54,483 nucleotides of DNA from Clostridia bacterium (lineage in GTDB: Bacteria; Bacillota; Clostridia; Christensenellales; Aristaeellaceae), in contig JAFSCW010000020.1 in the NCBI GenBank assembly GCA_017436605.1, positions 1-54,483 on the forward strand. The letters run 5' to 3'. The notes under the pieces are model-generated. The model saw only the letters and a program-made list of their open reading frames with translations. It made no database searches and had not been told where the DNA came from. The translations under genes and the position numbers were made by a program. Below are positions 32,441 through 40,139 of the stretch, one piece after another (position 1 is the stretch's first letter; each line of letters starts with the position of its first letter).

Positions 32441-32473
32441 AAAAAGCCGCAGCTCCTAGAAAAGCTGCGGCTT
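32441..32473 (-). terminator. Riboswitch-controlled terminator of thiT
   Basis: A perfect 11-bp stem (32463-32473 with 32444-32454), 8-nt loop, ending in five T on the minus strand. It lies between the TPP aptamer and the thiT ribosome-binding site, so control is by premature termination. Confidence 0.9.
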
Positions 32474-32485
32474 GAATGAAATCAA

Positions 32486-32577
32486 GTTTCGTCGCTTCCC
32501 TACGGTAGGATTAACTACACAGGTTCAAAGGGACAGGCTCACAAAAGCCATCTCAGCATTACGCGCCCCTAGCGGTC
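32486..32577 (-). promoter_or_regulatory. TPP riboswitch (THI box) upstream of thiT
   Basis: On the minus strand the conserved THI-box parts occur in order: GGGGCGC near the 5' end, CTGAGATGG, then CCCTTTGAACCTG, AGTTAATCCTA and CGTAGGGAAG. These are the hallmark segments of the thiamine pyrophosphate aptamer. The terminator immediately downstream shows an OFF switch when TPP is bound. Boundaries are approximate to a few bases. Confidence 0.96.
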
Positions 32578-32593
32578 ATTGAATTGTAAATTT

Positions 32594-32622
32594 ATTATAT
32601 GCAGACAAGCATGGGTTGTCAA
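32594..32622 (-). promoter_or_regulatory. Consensus sigma-A promoter of thiT
   Basis: On the minus strand a perfect TTGACA (complement of 32617-32622), a 17-bp spacer and a perfect TATAAT (complement of 32594-32599). The -35 box lies only 4 bp beyond the argF stop codon. Confidence 0.95.
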
Positions 32623-32626
32623 GCGC

Positions 32627-33601
32627 TTATTTATGAGCCTTTCCGCCGCCCATCAGCAGCGCCATCACGGCCTTCTGCGCATGCAGTCTGTTCTCGGCCT
32701 CGTCGAAAATCACGCTATGCTTTCCATCGATGACTTCGGCTGCGACTTCCTCGCCGCGGTGAGCCGGCAGGCAATGAAGGAAGATGCAGTCCTTGTCCGC
32801 CACAGCAAGCGTTTCCGCATTGATCTGATAACCGGCAAACGCCTTTTTGCGTTCAGCCGCTTCGCCTTCCTGGCCCATGCTTGCCCAGACATCTGTATAC
32901 AGCACATCGGCATCCTTGCAGGCCTGCAGGGGATCCGAGCAAATGGTCACCTTGCTTCCGTGCTTTTCGGCATTGGCAACAGCCCATGCCGTATAAACCG
33001 GATTCGGCTTATAGCCATCCGGGCTGGCAATCGCCACATCCATGCCCAGCTTCGAGCAGCCGATCATCAGAGAATGCGCCATGTTGTTTCCGTCGCCGAC
33101 AAAGGCGAGCTTCAGTCCCTTGAGCGTTCCCTTCTTTTCGTAAATCGTCAGAAGATCAGCGAGAACCTGGCAGGGATGGAATTCATCCGTCAAACCGTTG
33201 ATAATCGGAATACTGCCGTACTTCGCCAGTTCTTCAAGATCACTCTGCTTGAAGGTGCGGATCATGATGCCATCCACCATACGGGAGAGAACCTGCGCCG
33301 TATCGCTGATCGGCTCACCGCGGCCCAGCTGGATATCCGAAGTCGAAAGGAAGAGCGCGCTGCCGCCAAGCTGGGAGGCGCCGACTTCAAACGACACACG
33401 TGTAGGCGTCGAAGATTTAGCAAAAATCATAGCCAACGTCTTTCCGCTCAGACAAGTCTGGGCTTCTCCGCGCTTCTGCATGGCCTTGATCTCAAGGGCA
33501 AGGGAAAGGCACTGATAAATCTCATCTTCGCTCCAGTCCTGAAGCGTCAGCAGATGACGCTGCGTAAACGGCTCCTGCGCCTTATAATTCATCAGATCCA
33601 T
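32627..33601 (-). CDS. argF: Ornithine carbamoyltransferase
   Basis: 324 residues. Forms citrulline from ornithine and carbamoyl phosphate, in arginine synthesis or in reverse in the deiminase pathway. The carbamoyl-phosphate loop SSTPTR (63-68), HPCQ (142-145) and HCLPAHRG (276-283) are the OTCase signatures; HCLPAHRG contains the catalytic cysteine and separates it from aspartate carbamoyltransferase. SSTPTR replaces the usual STRTR. The ATG at 33601 has GGGAGGAA 7 nt upstream; the longer frame to 33697 overlaps the promoter. No other arginine genes are adjacent. There is no terminator before the thiT promoter, so argF transcripts may run into the thiT leader. Confidence 0.93.
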   Translation of the reverse strand: MDLMNYKAQEPFTQRHLLTLQDWSEDEIYQCLSLALEIKAMQKRGEAQTCLSGKTLAMIFAKSSTPTRVSFEVGASQLGGSALFLSTSDIQLGRGEPISDTAQVLSRMVDGIMIRTFKQSDLEELAKYGSIPIINGLTDEFHPCQVLADLLTIYEKKGTLKGLKLAFVGDGNNMAHSLMIGCSKLGMDVAIASPDGYKPNPVYTAWAVANAEKHGSKVTICSDPLQACKDADVLYTDVWASMGQEGEAAERKKAFAGYQINAETLAVADKDCIFLHCLPAHRGEEVAAEVIDGKHSVIFDEAENRLHAQKAVMALLMGGGKAHK

Positions 33602-33635
33602 ATTTATTCCTCCCGAAAAGAATGAAGTATGCATG

Positions 33636-33664
33636 ATTATACAGCACGCAGGAATAATATTCAA
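33636..33664 (-). promoter_or_regulatory. Sigma-A promoter of argF
   Basis: On the minus strand TTGAAT (complement of 33659-33664), a 17-bp spacer and a perfect TATAAT (complement of 33636-33641), 34 bp before the argF start. I did not recognise an ArgR box. Confidence 0.85.
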
Positions 33665-33743
33665 GAGTTCCGCGCATATTTCAACAGATTCACCCATTTC
33701 AGCAGCCGAAGGTGCTCTATTTTTATGAAAATATGAGAACTAC

Positions 33744-33772
33744 TTGAAAAACAAACGCTTTCGGGATAAAAT
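33744..33772 (+). promoter_or_regulatory. Sigma-A promoter of the aroK-to-divIVA gene run
   Basis: TTGAAA (33744-33749), a 17-bp spacer and TAAAAT (33767-33772), 33 bp before the aroK start. No terminator is seen until after divIVA (39.77 kb), so this may be a long operon. Confidence 0.8.
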
Positions 33773-33805
33773 ATACAGGGATTTTTTGTAGAGAGAAGGA
33801 TCAGC

Positions 33806-34324
33806 TTGGCCAACATCGTTTTAATCGGCATGCCCGGCTGCGGCAAAAGCACGGTGGGCGTTCTTCTTGCCAAGGCGCTCGGTATGGCGTTTATCGATAC
33901 AGATGTCGTTTTGCAGGCAAAAGAAGGCCGCAAGCTTCAGCCGATCATCGACGAAATCGGTATCGAAGCATTTCTAAAAAAAGAAGAGCAAGCGGTATTG
34001 GACATGGCCTGCCGCAACACTGTCATCGCGACAGGCGGCAGCGTCGTCTATGGCAAACGTGCCATGGAATACCTTCATCAGCACGGAATCGTCGTATATA
34101 TCCGGCTTCCGTATTCTGAAATCAGGCGCAGGCTTTCCAACCTCGCTACACGTGGCGTCGCGCTGCGCGCCGGTCAGACGCTCTATGATCTGTATCAGGA
34201 ACGTGTCCCGCTTTATGAAGCGGAAGCCGATCTGATCTTTGACGCTGCTGATTCTGATATCGAGCAAACCGTTGCTTCCCTTGCCGAACGCATCGAAGCA
34301 AGGATGAGGGAAATCCATGGCTGA
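33806..34324 (+). CDS. aroK: Shikimate kinase
   Basis: 172 residues. Phosphorylates shikimate at the 3-hydroxyl in the pathway to chorismate. Walker A GMPGCGKST (8-16), the shikimate-binding DTD (31-33), ATGGSVV (about 75-81) and the lid region with RPLY-like ERVPLYEAEAD are present. The start is TTG at 33806, 4 nt after AGAAGGA. It overlaps the NUDIX gene by 8 bp. The related aroE lies about 14 kb away in this window, so the pathway genes are dispersed. Confidence 0.92.
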   Translation: MANIVLIGMPGCGKSTVGVLLAKALGMAFIDTDVVLQAKEGRKLQPIIDEIGIEAFLKKEEQAVLDMACRNTVIATGGSVVYGKRAMEYLHQHGIVVYIRLPYSEIRRRLSNLATRGVALRAGQTLYDLYQERVPLYEAEADLIFDAADSDIEQTVASLAERIEARMREIHG

Positions 34325-34856
34325 AATCTGGGATCTGTATGATGCAAAAGGCCGCCGAACAGGGAAGACCATTCGGCGCGGGGAAGAGATCCCGGCAGGA
34401 CTTTACCATCTGGTCGTTCATATCTGGCCGATCAACGATCAAGGAGAACTCCTGATTCAGCAGCGCTCCGAAAACGTACAATGGAAGCCCGGTATGTGGG
34501 CCGTTACCGGCGGATCCGCCATCAGCGGAGAAAGCGCCGCAGCAGCCGCGCATCGCGAACTGCTGGAAGAATTGGGCTATAACGCCTCGCCTTCCCAGCT
34601 GACGCGAATCGCCTGTCTTCGCCGGACAAATTCCTTTTGCAACGTATATACCATCCAGCTCAACTGTTCTGCCGATGCATTCGTCCTTCAGAAAGAAGAG
34701 GTCAGCGCGGTAAAATGGTGCAGCGGCGACACGCTCATGCACATGGTATCCTGTAATACGCTTTATAACTATGGCGACGCCTATTTCCGAATGCTTCTTC
34801 ATCACCAGAAGACGCAGCATTCTGCATCCAAGGTCGTTCAAGCCAGCAAAACATAA
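34317..34856 (+). CDS. NUDIX hydrolase
   Basis: 179 residues with a complete Nudix box: Gly66-x5-Glu72-x7-Arg80-Glu-Leu-x-Glu84-Glu85-Leu-Gly87. The N-terminal EIWDLYDAKGRRTGKTIRRGE resembles the YfcD and isopentenyl-diphosphate isomerase-like subgroup, which hydrolyse nucleoside diphosphates linked to another group. The exact substrate cannot be given. Its start overlaps aroK by 8 bp and the next gene follows after 17 bp, so it belongs to the operon. Confidence 0.88.
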   Translation: MAEIWDLYDAKGRRTGKTIRRGEEIPAGLYHLVVHIWPINDQGELLIQQRSENVQWKPGMWAVTGGSAISGESAAAAAHRELLEELGYNASPSQLTRIACLRRTNSFCNVYTIQLNCSADAFVLQKEEVSAVKWCSGDTLMHMVSCNTLYNYGDAYFRMLLHHQKTQHSASKVVQASKT

Positions 34857-34873
34857 AAGGATGAATTGCAAAC

Positions 34874-35857
34874 ATGAAGAAACTGTATTTCTCCACCTTC
34901 GTTCAGGGACTTGAAAAGCCCATCGAAGCCATGCTCCGCAAGGAAGGCGGCGTTGCTGTCGAGCGCGTCGTTCCCGGCGCAGCGACGTATCGAAGCGTAC
35001 GCGAACCCGCATTTGCTTTCGTTCATCAGACATACAGCGTTCTGTTCCAGATGAAGCCTGCCAAGGACGTCAACGAGGCAATCCGGCGTCTGCTCTCAAC
35101 CGGCAGCTGGCTGGATCGCTTTCCTTATGAGGAGACGGAGGGCAAGCGCTTCCGCATCGTAACCGCCATGGGCGATAAGCTCGTTGCGGCAAATATGCGC
35201 TATGTCGATATGCTTGAAAAAGCCATTTGCGAAAACACGGGAATGCGCACCTATCGCGAGCGTCCTGACGTCGAGCTTTGGGTGCTGTGCAGGCCGGAGG
35301 CTTCGTATTTCCTCTGGCGCATCGGCAAGCAGAGCGCGACCAGGCAGGAAGGTCAGCTGCGCAGCGACGTCTGCGCTGTCGTCTCTTTCCTTTCCCAGTG
35401 CGGCGCCAAAAACGCCGCCGTACTCGGCTGCACGGGTTCTTCGCTTCCGTTTGCGCTGAAGGCAGGCGGCGCGCGTTCGCTGACCTGCGTATGCCCCGAC
35501 AGGGCCAGTGCCAAACTGATCGAAGGGAAGATTCGCGGCATCCGCGTCAGCGAGGGATCCAGCGGTTATACGGATCTGGCCGACGCAAGCCAGCAGGCTG
35601 TCGTTCTTCATCTGCCGGTCAAGGCGGAAAAAACCTCCCGCCTTGAAGCCGATCTGCGCAATGCGCTGTTTGAAGCGCGTCGTATCCTTTCGGATGAAGG
35701 CAGACTCATTGTGATCGCTTCGCTTGATCACGCAGAGAGCACGCTGCGCAAGACGCAGGGCGTTCGTATGTTGGCGCGCTATGACCTCGTGCTCAGCGGT
35801 CAAAAGAGCGCCATCTGGCTCATGACGCTCAAACCGGAGGACATGGGGGAAGGCTGA
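34874..35857 (+). CDS. Degenerate THUMP/RNA-methyltransferase-like protein
   Basis: 327 residues, soluble, after AAAAGGA. The opening MKKLYFSTFVQGLEKPIEAML and the later RPDVELWVLCRPEASYFLWRIG (about 135-156) look like the N-terminal and THUMP parts of RlmL/Trm14-type RNA methyltransferases. The following region has a Rossmann-like course: AAVLGCTGSSLPFAL (about 181-195) sits where such enzymes have DPxCGSGT, and EARRILSDEGRLIVIASL near the end matches a late SAM-fold strand. The catalytic NPPY/DPPY motif is missing. I infer a non-catalytic or re-purposed member. The family call is by pattern only and could be wrong. Confidence 0.5.
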   Translation: MKKLYFSTFVQGLEKPIEAMLRKEGGVAVERVVPGAATYRSVREPAFAFVHQTYSVLFQMKPAKDVNEAIRRLLSTGSWLDRFPYEETEGKRFRIVTAMGDKLVAANMRYVDMLEKAICENTGMRTYRERPDVELWVLCRPEASYFLWRIGKQSATRQEGQLRSDVCAVVSFLSQCGAKNAAVLGCTGSSLPFALKAGGARSLTCVCPDRASAKLIEGKIRGIRVSEGSSGYTDLADASQQAVVLHLPVKAEKTSRLEADLRNALFEARRILSDEGRLIVIASLDHAESTLRKTQGVRMLARYDLVLSGQKSAIWLMTLKPEDMGEG

Positions 35858-35863
35858 TCTGCC

Positions 35864-37087
35864 ATGGCAAAGAAAAAAAGAAAGAAGAAAAGAAGCAGCG
35901 GTCTGCTGGGCCTGCGGCTGTTTCTTGTGGCTGCCGTAATCGCTCTTGTCGGCGTTGGTCTCTGGCAGCTTCGGGAATACGTCTCCCAAAATGCCACGAC
36001 AGCCATCGTCCAGGCCGATGCACTGGGTAAATACCACCAGGGCACCGTTGTCATTGCGCGAAACGAGACGCTGTATGAAACCGAGAACAAGACCCGTATT
36101 GATTTCATTGCCGAAGAGGGCAGTAAAGTCACCCGTTCCGGCGCAATCTGCAAGGTATATTCCTCCGGATACAACCAGACCGAAATCAATCGTCTTGAAA
36201 ATTATCGGGAAGAAATTCAGAATTATCACGTCAATCAGGTGCTGAATACCTACATTGACGCTGCACTCGCCAGCGACAACGAGGAAATCGATTCCCTCGC
36301 GCAGCAAGTCCGCACGCTTGTGCAGGGCAGGGGCGTAGGCAGCCTGAGCAACCTGGAAAAGCAGCTCGAAAGCGCGCTGGCTGCCCGCAAAAACTATCTG
36401 CGCCAGAAATATCCGGACGATCAGTCCCTGGCGGAGCTGTACAAAGTTGAGAACGACCAGCTTAAAAAAATCGAAAGCTGGACAACGACCTACACCGCCA
36501 AGGAAGACTGCATCGTCAGCTTCTATACGGACGGCTATGAACGCACCGTAAACGCCAACACCTATTCGGGCATGACGCCCAGCGACGTTCGGAATGTTAT
36601 CCGCGGCGTGGCGCCCGAGCAGTCGACCGTATCGCGCGGCAGTGATCCGATTTTCCGCACGGTCATTGAAGACGAATGGTATGCATTGTTCCTCTGCAGC
36701 GACAGAGACTGGAATCCGGTCGTCGGCGAAGAGTATCAGATGCAGCTGACAGGCTTTGACAACTACGTTATTTCTGCCAGGGTCGAATCGTTCTCGCGCA
36801 TCGGAAGCGATCTGCTTCTGCGTATGCGCATTTCTTCCAGCGTCGAGCCCATCCTTAACATCCGCACCTGCGGTGCAACAGTCGGCGATTTTGTTTCCGG
36901 TGTCTACGTGCCGGTGAACGCGCTGTATACTTACGACAACATGATGGGCGTAATTGTTTTGGAAAACGGTATTCAGACCTTCGTGCCCGTGACTGTCATT
37001 TCTTACACGGACGACGACAGGGCCTTTGTCCGCCCGACGCTTTCCGGTTCTCCGCTGGAAGCCAACAAAACCGTTATGCTTTTCTGA
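35864..37087 (+). CDS. HlyD-like membrane-fusion (adaptor) protein in a cell-division cluster
   Basis: 407 residues. A very basic N-terminus (KKKRKKKRSS) precedes one membrane helix (about 17-36), leaving most of the protein outside the cytoplasm. The barrel-hairpin layout fits HlyD-type proteins: a beta-rich part (about 45-105), a helical segment rich in Glu/Gln (about 105-200), then beta strands again with VYVPVNALYTYDNMMGVIVLENG. No transporter ATPase or permease is adjacent. Instead it lies 6 bp after the THUMP-like gene and 17 bp before yggS and sepF, so a role in envelope or division is an inference from context. Confidence 0.7.
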   Translation: MAKKKRKKKRSSGLLGLRLFLVAAVIALVGVGLWQLREYVSQNATTAIVQADALGKYHQGTVVIARNETLYETENKTRIDFIAEEGSKVTRSGAICKVYSSGYNQTEINRLENYREEIQNYHVNQVLNTYIDAALASDNEEIDSLAQQVRTLVQGRGVGSLSNLEKQLESALAARKNYLRQKYPDDQSLAELYKVENDQLKKIESWTTTYTAKEDCIVSFYTDGYERTVNANTYSGMTPSDVRNVIRGVAPEQSTVSRGSDPIFRTVIEDEWYALFLCSDRDWNPVVGEEYQMQLTGFDNYVISARVESFSRIGSDLLLRMRISSSVEPILNIRTCGATVGDFVSGVYVPVNALYTYDNMMGVIVLENGIQTFVPVTVISYTDDDRAFVRPTLSGSPLEANKTVMLF

Positions 37088-37104
37088 TACACCGAGGTTC
37101 ATTC

Positions 37105-37848
37105 ATGATGGAACAGGAAATGCTTATGCGCGTGGGCGCAATCCGCAGGGAGCTCGAACAGGCTGCCTCGGAAAAATGGGGACGCGCGCCGCAGATCATT
37201 GCAGTCAGCAAGACCATTGAGCCGGAACGAATCAATGCTGTTCGTGCGGCAGGTATTACGCGTCTTGGTGAAAACCGCGTCCAGGAGATCATGGGGAAGC
37301 TTCCATATCTGGATTCTTCTTTTCAAATTGATCTGATTGGAAGGTTGCAAAATAACAAAGTAAAATATATAATAGATAAAGTAGGCATGATTCAGTCTCT
37401 TGACAGGGACTCTCTGGCCGAAGAAATTGATCGCCGTGCGCAGCAGCGTGGTCTCTGTATGCCGGTTTTGATTCAGGTCAATATCGGCAATGAACCTCAA
37501 AAAGGCGGCGTTGCCATTGAGGACACGCTTTCTTTTGCGCGCAGGGTTTCTGCTTATCCCGGTATGCAGCTCCGGGGCCTGATGGCTGTCATGCCTGATA
37601 TCGACGATGACGAGTTGCTGCGTCCGTATTTTCGCAGGATGCGCACGTTGTTTGACATACTTCGGGAAGAAGCAATCGCCGGTACACAAATTGAAGAATT
37701 ATCCATGGGCATGTCCGGCGATTATCTGATCGCAGCGCAGGAAGGCGCGACGCATGTCCGTATTGGTTCGGCTATCTTCGGCGCCCGAAGCGCTATGCAG
37801 CATGCCGCACAGGAAGAGAACAATCTCAAGGGGGATACACGTTCATGA
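37105..37848 (+). CDS. YggS/YlmE-family PLP homeostasis protein
   Basis: 247 residues. A single-domain alanine-racemase-like barrel that binds pyridoxal phosphate and buffers its level, with no known catalysis. The PLP lysine is Lys36 in IIAVSKTIEP, and RLGENRVQEI and SMGMSGDYLIAAQEGATHVRIGSAIFGAR are family signatures. As in many Bacillota it sits directly before sepF, overlapping it by 4 bp (ATGA). The base composition falls near 37.35 kb (an AT-rich stretch in the middle), but the frame is intact. Confidence 0.93.
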   Translation: MMEQEMLMRVGAIRRELEQAASEKWGRAPQIIAVSKTIEPERINAVRAAGITRLGENRVQEIMGKLPYLDSSFQIDLIGRLQNNKVKYIIDKVGMIQSLDRDSLAEEIDRRAQQRGLCMPVLIQVNIGNEPQKGGVAIEDTLSFARRVSAYPGMQLRGLMAVMPDIDDDELLRPYFRRMRTLFDILREEAIAGTQIEELSMGMSGDYLIAAQEGATHVRIGSAIFGARSAMQHAAQEENNLKGDTRS

Positions 37849-38450
37849 ATTTTTTGAGTTCGCTTTCCAGAAAACTCGGCTTTACAGGCGGAGATGAGGA
37901 ATACCGCAGCGAAGAGCTCGACGAAAACGAACTGGAAGACGAAGAGGAAGAAGAAGAGGACGATGAGGAAGAAGCTTCCGGCTTTTCTTTCCGTTTTCCC
38001 TTTGGCAATTCCCTGCGCAACAAGTCCACGCGCAGCGCTGCCGTTCACGATGAAGAAGAGGAAGAAGAAGTCCCTGTGCAGACACGTCCGGCCGCTGCGT
38101 CTGCGCGCTCTTCCCGACGCGGCAATGTGATTCACGATTCCCGCATGGATTCCCGAAATGCACACGAATTGCAGTATACCCACTGCGAACGCATCGTCAA
38201 TGTCCGTGCGATCGAAGAATGCCGCGAGATCATCAAATATCTGCTCCACGGGGAGAGCGTCATGCTCAATCTCGAGAATATTGATCCCAAGGATTGCGGC
38301 CGCGTCGTCGATCTCCTCAGCGGCGCAGCGTTCGCCCTGCAGGGCCGTATGATCAAGGTCGCGCATCTTTCTTATCTGCTCGCGCCCGAAAATGTCAAAA
38401 TCATCGAAGAAGATGTTTACGCAACCAATCGCGTACGTTACAACCGCTGA
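37845..38450 (+). CDS. sepF: Cell division protein SepF
   Basis: 201 residues. SepF anchors FtsZ filaments to the membrane. Residues 1-12 (MNFLSSLSRKLG) form the expected amphipathic membrane helix. The SepF core runs from about 108 to 201, with THCERIVNVRAIEECREIIKYL and a strand-rich end. Between them is a long disordered linker, with a strongly acidic run at about 21-43 (Glu/Asp) and a second at about 66-72. The linker is longer and more acidic than in Bacillus SepF, which is about 150 residues in all. Its start overlaps the yggS stop. Confidence 0.92.
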   Translation: MNFLSSLSRKLGFTGGDEEYRSEELDENELEDEEEEEEDDEEEASGFSFRFPFGNSLRNKSTRSAAVHDEEEEEEVPVQTRPAAASARSSRRGNVIHDSRMDSRNAHELQYTHCERIVNVRAIEECREIIKYLLHGESVMLNLENIDPKDCGRVVDLLSGAAFALQGRMIKVAHLSYLLAPENVKIIEEDVYATNRVRYNR

Positions 38451-38459
38451 GATTTGAAT

Positions 38460-39197
38460 ATGGAAGATTCCCTGAAGACACTCGAAAATGCCGCCCGGCT
38501 CGCCGGGGATAAAGGACTGGTCCGATTCACGCGCTTCCTCGATCCTGCTCAGGCCGCTCAGGCCCGGCAGATTGCCCGGGGACATGGCGCGTGTTTTTCT
38601 GCTTGGGGCGGATATGAACGCGCAGAGCGCGTCATCGGCTGTTATCATCCGCCTCAGGATGATATCAAGCCGGAAGAATATCCGCTCGTGTGCCTCCATA
38701 GCCGGTATGCATCCCGTTTTTGTTCGATCACGCACCGCGATCTTCTCGGGGCTTTTATGTCTCTGGGCTTGACAAGAGACTGTATTGGCGATATTATCAT
38801 AGTAGGAGAAGATATATATCTGTTTGCATCCTCTCAGACCGCAGGATATATCTGTGAATCCATGAGCAGCGCCGGCAAAACGCCGCTTCGCTTTGTTCCT
38901 CTTGAATCGATTCCTCCGATGCCTGAACCGAACGGAACGCATTTTTCGTCTGTCGTCAGTTCGCTTCGTCTCGATGCTGTTCTTGCAGCGGCGTATCGTC
39001 TGTCCCGCAGCGAGTCCGCCGAACTGATTCGTTCCGGCGTCGTAAAGGTGAATCACATCGTCTGCGAGCGGATCGACACGATTGTTGCAGAGGACACGCT
39101 GCTTTCCGTTCGCGGAAAAGGACGGATTCTTCTTTCCTCCATCGACGGCACAACCAGGAAACAACGTATCGGCATTACATTTTTCCGATACGAATAA
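38460..39197 (+). CDS. ylmH: YlmH-family RNA-binding protein (S4 domain)
   Basis: 245 residues from the ATG at 38460; a TTG two codons upstream is also possible and neither has a clear ribosome-binding site. The N-terminal YlmH domain has FLDPAQAAQARQIA and WGGYERAERVIGCYHPP. The C-terminal S4 RNA-binding domain (about 165-225) contains RLDAVLAAAYRLSRSESAELI and SGVVKVN. YlmH is linked to ribosome rescue in Bacillus and is a standing neighbour of sepF and divIVA. The gap to sepF is 9 bp. Confidence 0.9.
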   Translation: MEDSLKTLENAARLAGDKGLVRFTRFLDPAQAAQARQIARGHGACFSAWGGYERAERVIGCYHPPQDDIKPEEYPLVCLHSRYASRFCSITHRDLLGAFMSLGLTRDCIGDIIIVGEDIYLFASSQTAGYICESMSSAGKTPLRFVPLESIPPMPEPNGTHFSSVVSSLRLDAVLAAAYRLSRSESAELIRSGVVKVNHIVCERIDTIVAEDTLLSVRGKGRILLSSIDGTTRKQRIGITFFRYE

Positions 39198-39230
39198 ATA
39201 TGAACATTTGCTTTGAAAGGAGCTCTTTCC

Positions 39231-39752
39231 ATGGCTATTACTCTGGATACGATTGTCAACAAGGTATTTAAGGTTGTCAAGAATGGTTATGACAACAACG
39301 AGGTCGAAGCGTTCCTCGACGAGATCCTTGAAGAGATGGAAAACCGCGAAGCGCACACCAGCGAGCTTGAAGCGAAAGTCAATGCGCTGACCCATGAGCT
39401 TGAAGAAGCCCGTGCCCAGCTCGCCGCTCGTCCCGCTGCTGCGGCCTCTCCTGTCGCTCCGGTGAAGACTGTGGAAGATCGCCGCTCCTCCGAAAGCTTT
39501 GAGCTCGTTCTCTCCAAGGCGAAGAATGTCTATGATGAGATCGTTGCTGCTGCCGATGCGCGCGCCGAGGAGATCATCGCCTCCGCCAATGAAGAGGCTG
39601 CCAACATCCGTGTGACGGCCGAAGGCCAGATCTCTGATCTGACCGAAAAGCTCGCCTCCCTGCGCAAGCAGAGCTCCGAGTATTATGCGTCTGTCAAGAA
39701 GATTGTCGACGCGCAGAATGTAACCATGGATCAGCTCAAGAAGCTGCTGTAA
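39231..39752 (+). CDS. divIVA: DivIVA-family protein
   Basis: 173 residues from the ATG at 39231, 8 nt after AAAGGAG. The N-terminal DivIVA motif is visible: ITLDTIVNKVFKVVKNGYD, then NNEVEAFLDEILEEM, then a coiled coil (about 30-60). An Ala/Pro/Val linker (about 62-82) and a second long coiled coil (about 88-165) follow. DivIVA binds curved membrane at poles and septa and recruits division and sporulation proteins. Codon choice here is more biased (Cys-free, GAA/CTG/GTC rich) than in the genes before, as for abundant proteins. A strong terminator follows. Confidence 0.92.
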   Translation: MAITLDTIVNKVFKVVKNGYDNNEVEAFLDEILEEMENREAHTSELEAKVNALTHELEEARAQLAARPAAAASPVAPVKTVEDRRSSESFELVLSKAKNVYDEIVAAADARAEEIIASANEEAANIRVTAEGQISDLTEKLASLRKQSSEYYASVKKIVDAQNVTMDQLKKLL

Positions 39753-39764
39753 GGGGATATTCTG

Positions 39765-39796
39765 GCAGGGGGAAACCCCTGCTTTTTCTTTCTCTT
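39765..39796 (+). terminator. Terminator after divIVA
   Basis: A 7-bp GC-rich stem (39765-39771 with 39776-39782), loop GAAA, then TTTTTCTTTCTCTTT. Confidence 0.92.
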
Positions 39797-39856
39797 TAAA
39801 ATAATGGATAATCCCGCCGCCTCCGCGATATCCTAATATCGGCAGGAGGGACAATT

Positions 39857-40135
39857 ATGGACGCTTTTGACAGCATCATCCGTCGATTGGAACATCTGGC
39901 ACAGCGCAGAGAACATCTGCACCTTGACGCCTATTTGAGATATGTTCATAATTGGCGGCGGCGGTTGTTCTTCGATTTTCTCAGCGGCATCGCCCGGGGG
40001 CTTGGTTTTTCCGTAGGCTTTACAATCCTCGGCGCGGTACTTATCTATGTTCTGCGCAACATCGCGCTGGCCAACCTGCCCGTTATCGGACGTTTTCTTG
40101 CCGAACTTGTCCGTATTGTTGAAAATAACCTGTAA
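39857..40135 (+). CDS. DUF5665-type small membrane protein
   Basis: 92 residues. A helical N-terminus rich in Arg and His (about 1-40), then two hydrophobic segments (about 42-70 and the amphipathic 72-90). The pattern LYVRNWRRRLFFDFLSGIARGLGFSVGFTIL-like, with its conserved GxxRGxG in the middle, matches small membrane proteins annotated as DUF5665 in Clostridia. Function is unknown. GCAGGAGGG precedes the ATG. lspA follows 4 bp after the stop. Confidence 0.75.
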   Translation: MDAFDSIIRRLEHLAQRREHLHLDAYLRYVHNWRRRLFFDFLSGIARGLGFSVGFTILGAVLIYVLRNIALANLPVIGRFLAELVRIVENNL

Positions 40136-40139
40136 ATCT

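Noticed and set aside
35096..37102. A 668-codon minus-strand open frame opposite the THUMP-like and HlyD-like genes
   Set aside because: The plus-strand genes have ribosome-binding sites, a membrane helix and normal spacing. The antisense translation is low in structure and rich in shadow-typical residues.
37722..39854. A 710-codon minus-strand open frame across sepF, ylmH and divIVA
   Set aside because: The plus strand carries three conserved division-cluster genes in the usual order; the antisense frame has no gene-like features.
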